A DNA stretch of 64,000 nt from Onchocerca volvulus. Taxonomy: Eukaryota > Nematoda > Chromadorea > Rhabditida > Onchocercidae. Below, one piece after another: positions 26,526-38,945 of the stretch. The DNA lies in the NCBI GenBank assembly GCA_000499405.2, contig HG738138.1:2356001-2420000 (forward strand), read 5' to 3'. The notes beneath the pieces are model-generated. The model ran no database searches and was not told the DNA's origin. It was given only the letters and a program-made list of their open reading frames with translations. A program made the translations under genes and the position numbers. Numbering within the stretch: position 1 is the first letter of the stretch; every line of letters begins with the position of its first letter.

Positions 26526-27990
26526 CATAAAATAAAATGAATTGAAATGAAACTAAATGAAATTAATTAAAACAGCGCAAATTCATGATTTATCAAAGAA
26601 ATGGTCAAATATTTAAATACAACAGAATATTCGGAATAAATTCTTTTAAAAATTCCTAAATTCTTTCAAAATTCTTCTAAAAATCCCAAAATTTTTTTAA
26701 ATTTCAAATTCTTTTAAAATTTTTTAAAAATTCTAGAATTCTTTTAAATTCTTTTCAAATTCTAAATTCTTTTAAAAATCTTTTCAAAATTAAAACTTTT
26801 AAAACTTCTATTCAAATGTAAATTTAAATTAAATATAGAAATTTGCGTTGATAAATGATTTCATTTGAACAATCAATCTATCCTTGCCGAAAATATCTAA
26901 AATTGATAAATGCTTAAATTATATAAATAGAATTTGTTCTAATCTTGAGAAGATTTTGAAAGGGAAATCAATATTTAAAATGCTTGAAAACTTTAATTTG
27001 TATTGATGAAATTTCATGAAAGAAGATTCTTTCCTATTTCTTAAAGTAATCTTAGGACAAATGAAATACAATTTGTTAATAACTAAATTTAAAAATATAT
27101 GTAAGCAAGCAATTTCATTATTTATAAAATATTTTTACGCGTTGCTCAGCAACCTATGTATTATTTACTAAATTGCTTCGTCAACAAATGGTATTATCAT
27201 AGATTATGAGGGAAAAAATGGTGAAACTTATCAATTTTATCATTCATAAATTTCTTATCTACTAATTTATTATATTCTTGATAATAACAATTACTTGATA
27301 ATTATTATCGATTAGATCTATTTTTCCAGTTGGAACGTAACATATTGATATCTAAAATCTTGATATGATAATTTTAACTAAAAAAAAATTCGCTTAAAAA
27401 CGCAAATTCTGGGATAACAACGATAAATGTTAAATCATAAGATAACAATGATTAAAATGACATTTCACATTTTATGCATATTATGAATTCAAAAAGATAG
27501 TGATAACAAAACAAAGCCATAAGGAGATAATGATTAACTCAACTAGTGATTGAAATAACGCTTATACTTTATTTAGCGATTTTTGATAAGTAATCGAATT
27601 ACTACTTTTTTTTTCTCTTCCTCTCTTCAAAATTAGATAATTATAACTTATATTAAAATAAGAAAACATTTACATAATGCATAAATTAAAAATTAATGAT
27701 CAAAAAGACGAATCCTAATGAATTTCTTAATGAATTTGAATTAGTAAATTATAGAAAATCTTTTTACATTCAAAAAAGAAAATGAAATTATTTCAAAGTT
27801 CTTTTTTTTTCTAGTTAAATATTAAACAATTTAGAATGATTGGTTTAAACAGCTAAAAAATGTGGGAATTTTTTGAACATTTGAAAATAAAGAAAATATT
27901 AGAAGATGTGGACATTCTTTGAGACCAAAAATGACCCAAAGAAAATTATCGGAAGACCCGAAGAAAACTATCGGAATCTCTGGCGATAGA

Positions 27991-28062
27991 GATAAGAAAT
28001 AATAAAATTTTAATGATAAGCATCAATTTTAATGCTTATCTTTTTATTAGCTATTTCTTGTC
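27991..28062. ncRNA. Candidate precursor-microRNA-like hairpin
   Basis: Outer arms 27991-28001 (GATAAGAAATA) and 28052-28062 (TATTTCTTGTC) pair over 11 bp with one G-U. Inner arms 28015-28023 (GATAAGCAT) and 28032-28040 (ATGCTTATC) pair perfectly over 9 bp around an 8-nt loop, with partly paired A/T sequence between. Size and shape suit a pre-miRNA, but expression is unknown. Confidence 0.3.
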
Positions 28063-28383
28063 CCTTTCTTAAAGAAATGCTTGAAATTTCTACAATTTAA
28101 AAATTTTACTATACATTAATTCATAATAAAAAGAAAATGTACTATTAAGTTTTCTTTTTTTCTGTTAAAATCCGTTTCAAAAAATAAAATCGATTTTAAA
28201 ACTATTGTTGAACACTTTCAAAAAAATGTCTTAAGCAAACTGGAAAGTTTACGAAGCAGCGAAATTCTGCTAATTTCTGTTTTTTTTTTTCTCGAACTTT
28301 AAACTTTGATTTTTTTTGCTGATAAATCAGTATTTTGCTGAAAAAAAAAACAAATGCAAAATTCAACAAAAATGTCACTATAC

Positions 28384-28484
28384 CGATGACTTCATATTTC
28401 CACGATTCGAAATTGTCCCATAATTATCATAGATGCTATTGTCTTCTGGATTTTCTACTTCACGAATTGTTTCCATCATTCTTT
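28384..28484 (-). CDS. Isolated coding exon, probably upstream part of the coiled-coil protein gene at 12061-13338
   Basis: A TTTTTCCAG acceptor and a GTATAG donor bracket 101 nt that read without a stop: RMMETIREVENPEDNSIYDN followed by YGTISNRGNMKSS. The composition is clearly unlike the surrounding Lys/Phe/Ile-rich chance frames. It enters with two bases of a split codon and leaves in phase 0, which matches the phase-0 entry of the exon ending at 13338. The joined protein would run MKSS-VLTNTSS, a smooth Ser/Thr linker. The implied intron of about 15 kb is long for a nematode, so it could instead belong to another gene. Confidence 0.5.
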
Positions 28485-29216
28485 CTGGAAAAATTACATA
28501 TGAAATAGTAATACTTCCATTTGTTTAGTAATCAATGATATCATATTGAAAATGAAAATAATAAAAGAAAAAAAGAATTTACAATTTATGAAATTAATAA
28601 AATTTCGATTAGATTAAATATAAATTATAAAACTATAAAAAAATTACAAAATTATGAAAAAAATATGAAAATACGAAAAAATGAAATACGAAAATAAAAA
28701 AAAAAATGAAAAAATAAAATATGAAAATAAAAAAAATATGAAAAAAAATAAAAAAAAGGTGAAATCGGAAATTATAAAATTCGATAACTATTAAATACTC
28801 AGAAATTGTCTAATCGTAAATTATGACATTTCGATTAGATTATATATGTAAATTTTACATTCTTAAATATTTCGGATGTTACAAATTTTCGAAAAATCTT
28901 ATAAATATGCGTTTTTTATTCAGGATAAATCAGGAAAAGAGAGCTGGAAGTGGGTTAGAATGGCAGGTGTAGAATGAGAAAACAAAGGTAAGAGATGAGA
29001 AATTTTGTTGCTATTCTATGTAAAATCAAAAATGATGGAATTTGTTGTTTTGATCGATCGATTGTATTATTAAAATTAAAGCAAAACAGCTGTGTCGATT
29101 TTGTTCACTTTTTTGAACAAAAAGTTTATTTTTTTAGCATGATAACTTTTGGGATGCTAAAATTGAATAGAAATTGAAATGGAAGAGAAAAGATAGGAAA
29201 GGAAAAGGAATAAAAA

Positions 29217-29375
29217 TGAATAAATCAGGCCATAAATGGAAATGAAATTGATAATTTCAAATATCATAAACGAATAAAAATGAATAAATCAGGCCATATA
29301 TGAAAATGGAACTGAGAATCTTAAATATCAAAATGAATAAATTGGACCATAAGTGAAAAATTGATGATAAGTTTA
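29217..29375. repeat. Three-copy degenerate tandem repeat, about 53-64 bp
   Basis: The core TGAATAAATCAGGCCATA starts at 29217 and 29281, and a diverged copy starts at 29334. Confidence 0.75.
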
Positions 29376-32300
29376 AATAATCATTTTTTCAAATCTTTTT
29401 CTCCTTTCTCCTATTATCACTTCTCTCTATCCAATACATTCACATCTTACCAATATTAATCATTCTTGAAAAATGTAAATAAAAATCATTCTCCAACAAG
29501 ACTCTAAGTCTGGAATATTGAGATGTTTTAGTATTGCTTTCTTATATAGTGATAACATGGCGTGCATCATTAGTGCTTATCAGTATTTTCATAAATGGTT
29601 TTTTTATGCAAATAAATTGCACCAATATCATACTAAACATCAAAAGATAGATATTGCTGCAGATAGTGATAATTTTATTACAGCTAAGTAAAACACGTAA
29701 ATCCGTAGAGTTTACGTCATATACGCTTCAGCTTGACATTCTTTATCTTATCATTTTTTTCCCCCTTGTCTACTTTAACATTCTAAAATTTTTTTAAATT
29801 TTTTGGATTTTTTCTTTTGAGTTTTTTTTTAGATTTTTTTTTTCAGATTTTTTAAATTTTTTAAATGAAAAATTCGTTTTTAGAATGTTGTTTTATTGCA
29901 GAAATATTTAAGTAGCCAAAAAAAAAAGAGAAAAATTTAAAATGTAAAGATAAAAATGTCTGTAGATGGATGATTCAGTGATTAACAAATAAATATTTTT
30001 GATTGTTAAAGCTAAGTTTAATTGATAAATTGAAATTAGAAATGGAAAAAAGAAGCAAAAATTAACTACAAACTTTAATTAACATTTAACTGATAGCATA
30101 TCAACAAGGTGAAGCCTAAATAAAAATTTGTTTCTTTTATTATTTGCAGAAAAAAAAAATGATTTTTTTTTAAGAATTGGAAAAAAGAATTTTTTTCAAA
30201 AATAATTTTCAAGAATTGGGAAAAAATATTTTTAGATACGAATAATTTAGAAAATTTTCCATTAGTGAAAAGGTTTTGAGAAATTAGACAAAATAGTGTT
30301 TTTAAACCAATTTTTATACGTTCTAAATGGGTACTTTAAATTTTTTTTATGAAAAAATAAATCGAAAAAAAGTAGTAAAAAAGCTTAAAATATAGGAGAG
30401 AAGATGGAAAAGGAAAAATCTGCAAATATATTTATTTCGACACCTGTTATAAATTCAAGTTTAAATAAGGATTGCTTAAAAATTCATGTCTTAAAAAAGT
30501 TCGAAATTAATTAAAAACTATTTAAGGAACTAATGATCGATTACTTGCATAAATTAAATAAATAATAGTAAATTATTAATCATTAATGAAAAAGGTATTT
30601 TTTTAGAATTAAAATTGGAGACGAAAAAAAAAAAACGAAAAATGGTTAGCAGTATTATTTGGTAATGAAGTTTAGCTACTGTAGAAATAAACTGATGTGA
30701 GCTCAACTTTTAGTCCAGTAAAAGATAATTAAAAGAATTATGGCATTCGAATAATTAACGCAAAATAAATAAGAAAATGTTAATTATTCAAGGGAAAAAT
30801 TAAGCAATAGAAAAAATATAATTATTGGAATAAAATTTCGATGATTAAAGTTTATTTCAGTTTGTTCATTTAGTTATACGAGAGAGATGATAAAGTCGAA
30901 AAATAAAATAAAATAAGAAAACTTTTAGAAATGCGAATGAACGAACAAATAAATAGACTGCTGTAAACTCAATTTTTATTTTTATCAAACCGTAAGTTCA
31001 TCGTGACATAAACTTTTAATAGCTTTGATATAAATCCAACTTTTATCAAAAAAGCTAAAAATTGATAAGCCCATCTATAAAATATTCTTCAATAATCATT
31101 TTGATAATCTTTCCTTTCTGATCCGATCAAAATCGTTTCGATCAATTTTTCATTTTTTTCATATTATTAAGAAAGGCGATATTTTTGCAATAAATGTATG
31201 TGTAAAATTAAATGATAAGAATTTTTTTAACAATTATTTTTTTTAATATATTTATTATCATAGTAATCATTGACACAATAAAAAAAAACTATTTTCAAGT
31301 TCCATGGGTGAAAATTATCTTCAAGAAAAGTTTTTTCTCACGAATGAAAAGTATTTTTAAATTTAATGTAGGGAAAGTCTTATACAAGAAAAGTATTTTC
31401 AAATTTTATCATTTTTGGTCATATAATTATATTATAGTTTCACTCTTAAGAAATTTGAAAATAATTTAAAAAATGAAATTTTAAAATATTTTTTCTGTAT
31501 GAAATGGTGAAAAGGGAAATTATAGAAATGGAATACCCTTATGATAATATCGAAAATAAAATTGTATGGTAATATCAATTGTGATAAATTAATTTGCAGA
31601 ATCGAAATCATAGCACGTGATTCTTCATTTTTCATACAAGGCATTTTAATTTATTCAATTTTAATTATTAAAAAATTAATTATATCTTGGAAATGAATGA
31701 AAGAAAGAAAGATTAGTTTCAACTTTAATAATTTATTTGTTCATTCATTTATTTATCGTCTTATTCACTTTTATATACATTTATTATTCGCTCTTTTTTT
31801 TAAAAAAAAAAATTCATAAATGAATCAATGAATAAATTACAGCTTCTAAATTCTATAAAGATATAATGAATAAAATGAATGTTTTGTATAAAGAAGAAAT
31901 TCTTCTTCTGATTATTAAATACAAGATTAAAATAAGATAAAAAATTGAATTTAATATAATTCATTAAATTTTTTCAATTTTGCATTATTTTCCTTTACAA
32001 ATTATTTCATTTTAATTAATTGTCATTGTCTTTTTTTTTTTTTTTTTTTGGTGGAAAGTTTCTGAGCATGAAAATGTTTGCGCGACAAAAATCAAAATAT
32101 TCATGAATAGTACAAGAAAAAAAAAAAAAGAAAGAAGAGTGATTTAACATTTTCCGCACAATGCTATTACTTTTTTTGTTAAATTTTCCAACAAATCTTG
32201 TTTACATAAACTTTCTCTTTACCTTTGTAAGGATTTTTTAAGTTTTTAAAAAAAAAAAAAATGAAAAAAAACAAACAGCTTTTAAATCTAAATTAATATA

Positions 32301-34360
32301 AATTACTAGAAATGAATAATACAAAAATGTATCTTTATTTCTTTTTGCGATAAAAATTGTTGTCAGTTGTAGTAATAAGCAATCATTTAAGAGAAAAAGT
32401 AAAATTTTATTTTGATAAAAGAAAAAGCATTTTTTTATTCTGAAAAACATTTTCGAATATCAATTTGATAAATTTAGATTAATCAAAAAGTAAAGAGGCA
32501 GGTTTCAATAATTATAAAAAAAAAAAAAAAAATGAAATATGATTCATTTACCTTATTCTTAGATAAAATTTATAATTCCTTCGATTTCAAAAGATCTGAA
32601 ATATCATTTGTATAGTAAACAATTTATGCAAATGATAAAACTTTTTTTTAGTGTAAACAAAATTGATATTTTAATGATAAAGTTTAAGCATAAATTTTTT
32701 GGAAACTATGATTTTTTTTTTTTTCCTACCCAATGAATACGATTGATCTTATCATCCAAAAACTTGTTGCTACTTTGAGGTGCTAATTAACCCTGTCATA
32801 CTTTTTTTACCATCGTAACAAATGATTATAAATACAAAAATTTTCTGATAAATTAGTTTGCAAACTTAAAAGATAGGCAACAAATTGACAATTAAGGATG
32901 GTCGAAATGATCAATATGCTAAGCTTCAAATCAAGCATATGAGATATATTACAACGAATTATCGTAATGTTTGATAAATATATAAGTGGAAAAAAAAATA
33001 TATTTTTTCCTTATTATCAAAATGCAAAGATCGTAAATGATGTCAAAGGTGATATGGGAACAATGAAACATATTGTCATTATCAGGTCGATCTGGCAAAA
33101 AGTTCAGTAAAGGGGAGATTAAAGACCATAGAATTTAGAATTCATTGAAATGCTTTTTGAAAAATTGATCATTTTGGTATTTTTAAAAATAAAATATCAT
33201 TCTAAAATTGTTAATTTGAATTTGTTTACTTAACTAGTAAAGAAAATGAATGTTTCAAACAATTTTATCATACAAAAAAAATTTGAAGATGGAGAAATCT
33301 CAGCTGCAAAATGGTGTTTATCTCATTTTCTATCACTCAATCAGTTCTTTGAAAATGTTCTGTAAGTTTCTTATATCCACCTGTGTGGTTTTTTTTTTTT
33401 TTTCTTTTTTTCTCTTATAACAAGATATTGGTGATATCAATTATACAAGTTAATTTGATAACTGTTCTTTTATAGCGATTGAAAAAATTAAACTTGACGA
33501 AAAATCAAATATTAAACAGGAAAACTAGGATAAGGTCAAGAAAAGGACATGAGAAAATTATTTGATTTGATACATCCCAATCATATATTTTGTTTGAAGC
33601 AAGCAACTTAATATGAAATATTTCACGAACGTCAAAATCATAGTCTTCTTTTTTGTTCGTTTTTCATCAACCTGTTTAAACGTCCGTCTGTTAAGAAGGT
33701 CACAACAATTAATGCATTTAATCATGTCTGGTAAATAAATCCTCAATCAGTTGTAACAAAAAATACTTTCTCATTTTCTTTCAACCTGAAAAAGGTCACC
33801 CTCAACTTCATTCCATTCATTTCATGCATTCCGTTTCATGTCATATTTTTCACAGATGCATTTTCGTCACTTCGATTCATCATATCGATCTATCCAGATT
33901 CTTGTTTCATATTAATCATCAATATTTCTTGAAATCGCAAAAGCTGATTTTTAACAGTTTAGCATCATTTTAGTAATAAAATTTACTATTACGAACAATT
34001 CATCGGAGAGCGATGAATTATCGCAAATTTTCTTATCCAAAACAAATGAAAAGTAATTTCTGTAAAAAAATATTTGAATTTAAAAATTCAAATTAAAAAA
34101 CAACGAACAAAAAATATTTAACTTTTACTGTTCTTCTTGCAATTTCGAAACAAAAAAAAAAAAAAAAAAAAAAATGAAATTGAGAAAAAAAATTGGATTA
34201 GAAAAATTACAAATCTTTTCAAAAATGCAAGCTATAATTTTTTTGCAATAATTAAGCAAATTTTCGCTTTAAAATGAACAATCAATCAATAATCCATTCC
34301 TCAATAAATCTTATCAAATGCTCGATCGTTTACAACGCTTCCCCATCATTAATTAGTCCT

Positions 34361-34438
34361 TGTATGTGTGTATGTATGTGTATGTCTGTGTCTGTTTCTG
34401 AAGAAATGTATGAATTGTGTATGCATGCGTATGTCTAC
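34361..34438. repeat. TG/TATG-rich microsatellite
   Basis: Interrupted GTATGTGTGTATG-type repeats; the only extended purine-pyrimidine alternation of this kind in the region. Confidence 0.8.
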
Positions 34439-34525
34439 GAATGCCACAGATAATATTCCTTACAATCAAAATTCTTCAACGTTATTTTGAAATCGCGCGT
34501 GATAAGTGAAAACTTCGTGGGTGGT

Positions 34526-37500
34526 CTAAGTATCACTTGATGCATTACAGCCAGTTGCAACACGGACCAATTTTTCTTCTCTATAGATCAAATCGCTCGG
34601 TTGACACTGATATGATAACGTGATGGGTGGTCTAACGGATGTTAATGGATTATTTGTAATAGAATTACTTTGATCGTTTACATCGTATGAATTTTGATAT
34701 GATTTTATGAGTGATGCTGCTGTAATTTAGTGCATTTGGTTGTTCCCATTGATAAGATGTTTGGTGGTTTTCGAATGATACGCTTGAAACGTGTTACGTG
34801 CAGATGTAAAGAATCTGTGAAAGAAAAGGAAGTGACCTGAAACTTAGATATTTTGAAGGTTCAATTAATTCATCAATTGAAATCCGATATTTCTTTGCAT
34901 GTTACTTCTAGCTGGTATGAAATCATCTTAAATGTTCGTAAATTTTATTAATATTTTTGAATTATTCTGCATTTTGAACAGTTTTAGGAAATCTTAAAAG
35001 TTGAGTCTTCAACTTTTCAACTCTTTTCCTTGCAATTAAAAGTTGAATTTTTCTTTCGCTAGCAAGACTGGGAATTTTCATAGCGAAAGTCCTACCTGTA
35101 TTCAACTTTTTAAAATCTACTTAGAGCAGACACTTTTGCATTTTCAAGAAAATTTTAATTTTAAATTTCATTAGAAGGAGGAAATCCGGAATCATAAAAC
35201 GAAGTGTAAAAAACGTACTAATTACATGCCAAATAAGAAAGATGAATTATTAAATCTGACCTACCAAGTCAAAATGCAGGATTTATGGACAACTTCAGGT
35301 AACACTGAGCTTGACAAGCTTAATTTTATCCGATCAAACCAAAATTTGATACGCTTAATTTCATCAGGTCGTTAATTCAATTGATTACATTGTTATTGTT
35401 TGAAAATTGATTTCCATCAGATGTTGGCTGCAATTTCATTTGCAGAAAAGAACATGACATACAGAAACTTAAATTGCGCAAATTAAATCTTTAAAATTCC
35501 GGTACAAGCGCAAGAATATTCTTCAAGTACTTGCAGTTAATTTCTTCCGGTTTGGCGCCAAAACATTTTCGAAAATTCTTTCAATTTAATTTGCCCAGTT
35601 TGGCGCCAAAACGCTCATGAAATTTTTGCAGTTCAGTGTTGGTTTAGCGCCAAGACGCTCATGAAATTTTTGCAGTTCAATGTTGGTTTAGCGCCAAGAT
35701 GCTCATGAAATCTTTGGATTTCAATTTATTTCGATCAAGCATTGAAACATTTTTGAAATTCTCGCAATTAATTCGGTCCAATTCTGTGTTTGTTAATAGC
35801 AATTCTGCAAATGAATGCATCCGATTTGGATGAAAAGAACCACCTATTCTATGTCTTCGAATATCTGAGACATATAAGAGTAATGCTATAATGTGAAATG
35901 TAAAACTTAGCCTTTCAAATTATACACTTTCTTGAAAACGATTATCATTGTTGACATTTTGACTTCATTTTAATTGCGATCAAGCTTAATATGCTTAAAT
36001 TTAATTTATAATTTCTCATATTTTATCGGTTAACACTTCAAAGAATTCCTAAAATTTTTTTTTAAATCGATTATTGAAAAGAAGTTGATGACATCTGAAA
36101 AAGCCAAAAAGATATAATATGCAAATATTATCGACTTTTTTTTTTGAATCTTGAACTTTGGAAATTTGTTTGGTGATACCAATTTGCTAGTATGTAAACG
36201 AAGGATTTACTCTTAACTTTTGCAGGATTAGGTATGATATTGATTAGAAATTAGTTTTGCAACATAATTTAAATTTTAGATTTTTTATTGCATGAATTAA
36301 TGAAGTTTCAGTAAGCGGAACGGAAATATACAAAGAAAGAATTAATTTGTAGATGACTATTTATCGTGGGTTATTTCTAATAAGTCAATATACTTCGGAA
36401 CGTTTTTTCTCAGTCACCGTTCTTTTAAATAATGCTATGCGAAATTTCAGATTTCATGGATAGAAAAAAAAAATTAAATTTGAAAATGAAATGAATCACA
36501 AAATAATTATTTCGTTATGACCATTCAAATGAATATTCGTTAATATTTGAATGAATCATTCCAAAATTTTATTTGTTTTTCATTTTAGCATAGAAGAAAA
36601 AAAGGCATAATTTCAACGATAGACAATATTTTATAATTACAACAACAAAAAAATGGGACAGTTCATTTGTTTAATCGATTATTTGTTTTTTTTTCCACAT
36701 TTTTAAACTCTTGAAAAACTTTACAAGTATAAAAATTATTTCACCCTTCTTATCTTGATCCATTTCTTATCTATGCCTTAAAGATTTTATAGCAACAGAG
36801 ATCATACAGCTTTCAATTAAATTTATTGAAGCAAAAACAAGTGATTATTTTATATAATTTAAACAATCCAGAGATAAAAGGTAAAAAAAAACAAAAACAC
36901 TTTTTTTTTTTTTTTTCCTTTGAGTTTAGACTGTGGGGAAAAAAAAGAAGACGAATAATAGAACTCGTTTAAAAATAACCTTTCAGATAAGAATGTTATT
37001 GTGGGACATTATTAAACAAAGAAATGTTAATTACACATGCATGGTATGCCAAACAATTCCAAAGAATTTGAAAATTATTTCGTACAATAATAAGTTAATT
37101 TCAATACTGTCATTGTTATTATTCATTTTATTGTTATTGTTGTTGTTACTACTTATATTATTATTAGTTTGATGATAATTATTCAGACTAGTATAGTTTG
37201 AAATATAAGAAATATTCCAGTTTAATCATATTACCATTGCTAATATTCATCCTATTATTATTATTGCTGTCGTTATTGTGTGTGATAATTATTGAAACGG
37301 CATAGCTTTAAATGTTGTGAATATTTTGGTTTCAAGACGATTATATATTATCATTGCTATTATTCACTCTATTATTATTGCCATTGTTATTGTTACTGCT
37401 TTTGTTGTTGTTGTTAATGTTCATACTTATTTGGTAATATTCAGGTATAGTTTTAGATACTGATTTCATTGTTATTGTTATTATTGTTGTTATCATTGTT

Positions 37501-38945
37501 GTTGATATTAATATTCTTACAAATTTGACAATAATTATGTATTTTAAATGTAATAAATATGTTCGGTTATATTATTATTGCTGTAAAAAATATTACGCTG
37601 TTGTTTTTTTCTTGTCATTAATGTTTTTACTAATTTGAAAATTATTCAAACTGGTATAGTTTGAATATAATAAATATATTAGTTTCAAGACGATTAAATT
37701 ATTACTGCTGTTATTCATTTTATTATTGTCGTTATCATTACTATCAATATTATTTCAAGTCTTATGATAATTATTAACTCTAATATGGTTACACAACTCT
37801 GATTTGAAGAGTATTTATTTGGCTATGAAAAGAATTGCTATAAAAAACATCAAGCAAATAAAAGAGAAATTTAATGAAGCGAAATAAAAAAGAATAAAGG
37901 TGGTAAATTTGTAGTAAAGTCTGAATTATCCATTATAATTATTATTTACTAATTTAAATTATAACAGCTTTTATTCTCCTGACTTTTTTCTACTTAATAC
38001 TTGTTGGAAGTACATTAGAACTTTCCTACGTTTTTCAAATTTTCAAACTAGCAGCGATTGATGAAGAAATTTTTGTCAGAAGAAAAAGAGAGAAAAAAAG
38101 AGAAAGGAATAAAGGAAAGGAATGAATAAAAAGTATAATTATCTCCTCTTAAAATAAAATTAAAAATAAAACTACGTCACTAACCAAAATCAAATTTCGC
38201 AGGAAACTGACCAACATTTACTGTAAAATTCTATCCAATTAAAGCCCTCCGGCAATAGTAAAAGATACGTGTGCGTGAGCATTTAAATGTTAAACGAATG
38301 TTAACGTTGTTTTGTTAATTTACAAAGAATGAGCCATATTAGTTGCTCTCATTAGTGATAATTTTGAAAAAATCTAGTTTTTCTTTTTTCCGTTTTTTGT
38401 TTCACCCATATTTATTGGCTAATTTATCATGAAATACCAATATTCTTTTATCAGTAAAGCAAATTTAGAAAGAGAGCATTTATTTGTTTTAGAAGACAAA
38501 AGCATTGTCTTGTTGATGTTGATTTTGAGAAATTAAATAATGAATTAATAACATTGAAATAGTGGCAATAGTACTTTTTCGCAAATTTATTTTCTGATAA
38601 AAAACTAAGTTGGTAGCATTTTTTTTTTTGGATTATTGTTTAGTAAATAATAAATTTGAAATTTCTAAGAGAAATAATGAAGTTTTGAATGTTAATTTGA
38701 ATTCATAGCTGAAAATGCAGAATGATATTATATGATCTAATTATTAAGTGGAAAAATTACTAGAATTCCAAAGGTGTTCTTCTAGAATTATTTCAGATTT
38801 GATTTTAAATTTATATTTATTGAGATTTTGAGATTAGCTTAAATTTGAATTGTTTAAAATTACTCTTCTATCAGTTGTTTATCACGCTTGGATTCTTTTG
38901 ATGCTCCAGTCATTATATTCTTGTATTCTTACCAGATGGCATCAT
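34526..38945 (-). CDS. Candidate small three-exon gene, unknown protein
   Basis: Exon 38933-38945 (ATG ATG CCA TCT G before GTAAGA), exon 38185-38220 (VNVGQFPAKFDF when joined) and terminal exon 34526-34719 (stop TAG) share GT..AG ends and matching phases 1 and 1, giving 80 residues. The last exon is the most convincing, with LTSVRPPITLSYQCQPSDLI and YREEKLVRVATGCNASSDT, locally higher GC and varied composition. The first two pieces are short and could be coincidental; the terminal exon might belong to a longer gene. The implied intron of about 3.4 kb contains the E2F-like repeat array and a nested hairpin. I recognise no family. Confidence 0.3.
34996..35110. repeat. Adjacent nested hairpins built on AAAAGTTGA / TCAACTTTT
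   Basis: A first hairpin at 34996-35017 has 9-bp perfect arms and a 4-nt loop. A second at 35038-35110 has 11-bp outer arms (AAAAGTTGAAT/ATTCAACTTTT) and 9-bp inner arms (CTTTCGCTA at 35053-35061, TAGCGAAAG at 35081-35089) around a 19-nt loop. Both reuse the same arm sequence, which suggests local inverted duplication. Confidence 0.7.
35551..35698. repeat. Tandem repeat of about 44-48 bp carrying TTTGGCGCCAAA palindromes
   Basis: Four units start with TTTGGCGCCAAA (35551 and 35599) or TTTAGCGCCAAG (35643 and 35687). Each is followed by ACGCTCATGAAATTTTTGCA or a variant and a GTTCAGTGTTGG-like tail. A fifth, strongly decayed unit follows to about 35760. The 12-mer matches the palindromic E2F/DP consensus. 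Confidence 0.85.
37173..37790. repeat. Higher-order degenerate array with TTATTG-rich tails
   Basis: Related units begin near 37173, 37282, 37434, 37525, 37635 and 37755. They share GATAATTATT, a TATAGTTT..AATAAATAT segment, a GTTTCAAGACGATTA segment (clearest at 37331 and 37682) and an ATTATTATTG/GTTATTG tail. Confidence 0.65.

Larger units (their letters stand above)
21172..28383. other. AT-rich, repeat-bearing DNA, right part of the putative 15-kb intron
   Basis: Mostly low-complexity. Noted contents: a decayed duplication near 22585-22640 and 22680-22735 (TGTTTCTAT..GAATTATTG-like), related roughly 100-140-bp segments at 24479-24815, poly-A at 25234-25260, a TTA trinucleotide tract at 25866-25980, poly-A at 26493-26523, an AATTCTTTTAAAA-type array at 26639-26790, and a hairpin at 27991-28062. 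A single exon-like segment at 22961-23135 is listed separately. Confidence 0.5.
28485..34525. other. AT-rich DNA with no supported gene
   Basis: Homopolymers and simple repeats dominate. A three-copy degenerate repeat lies at 29217-29375. Short plus-strand pieces near 28931-28970 and 33856-33900 have acceptor-like flanks but no continuity. A TG-rich tract lies at 34361-34438. Confidence 0.5.
34720..38184. other. Repeat-rich non-coding DNA between candidate exons
   Basis: Holds the hairpins at 35 kb, the GGCGCC array at 35.6 kb and a higher-order degenerate array at about 37170-37790. That array has 100-150-bp units beginning GATAATTATTCAAACTGGTA-like and ending in TTATTATTG tracts. A split plus-strand ORF at 35226-35494 is discussed as a finding. 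No firm gene. Confidence 0.5.
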
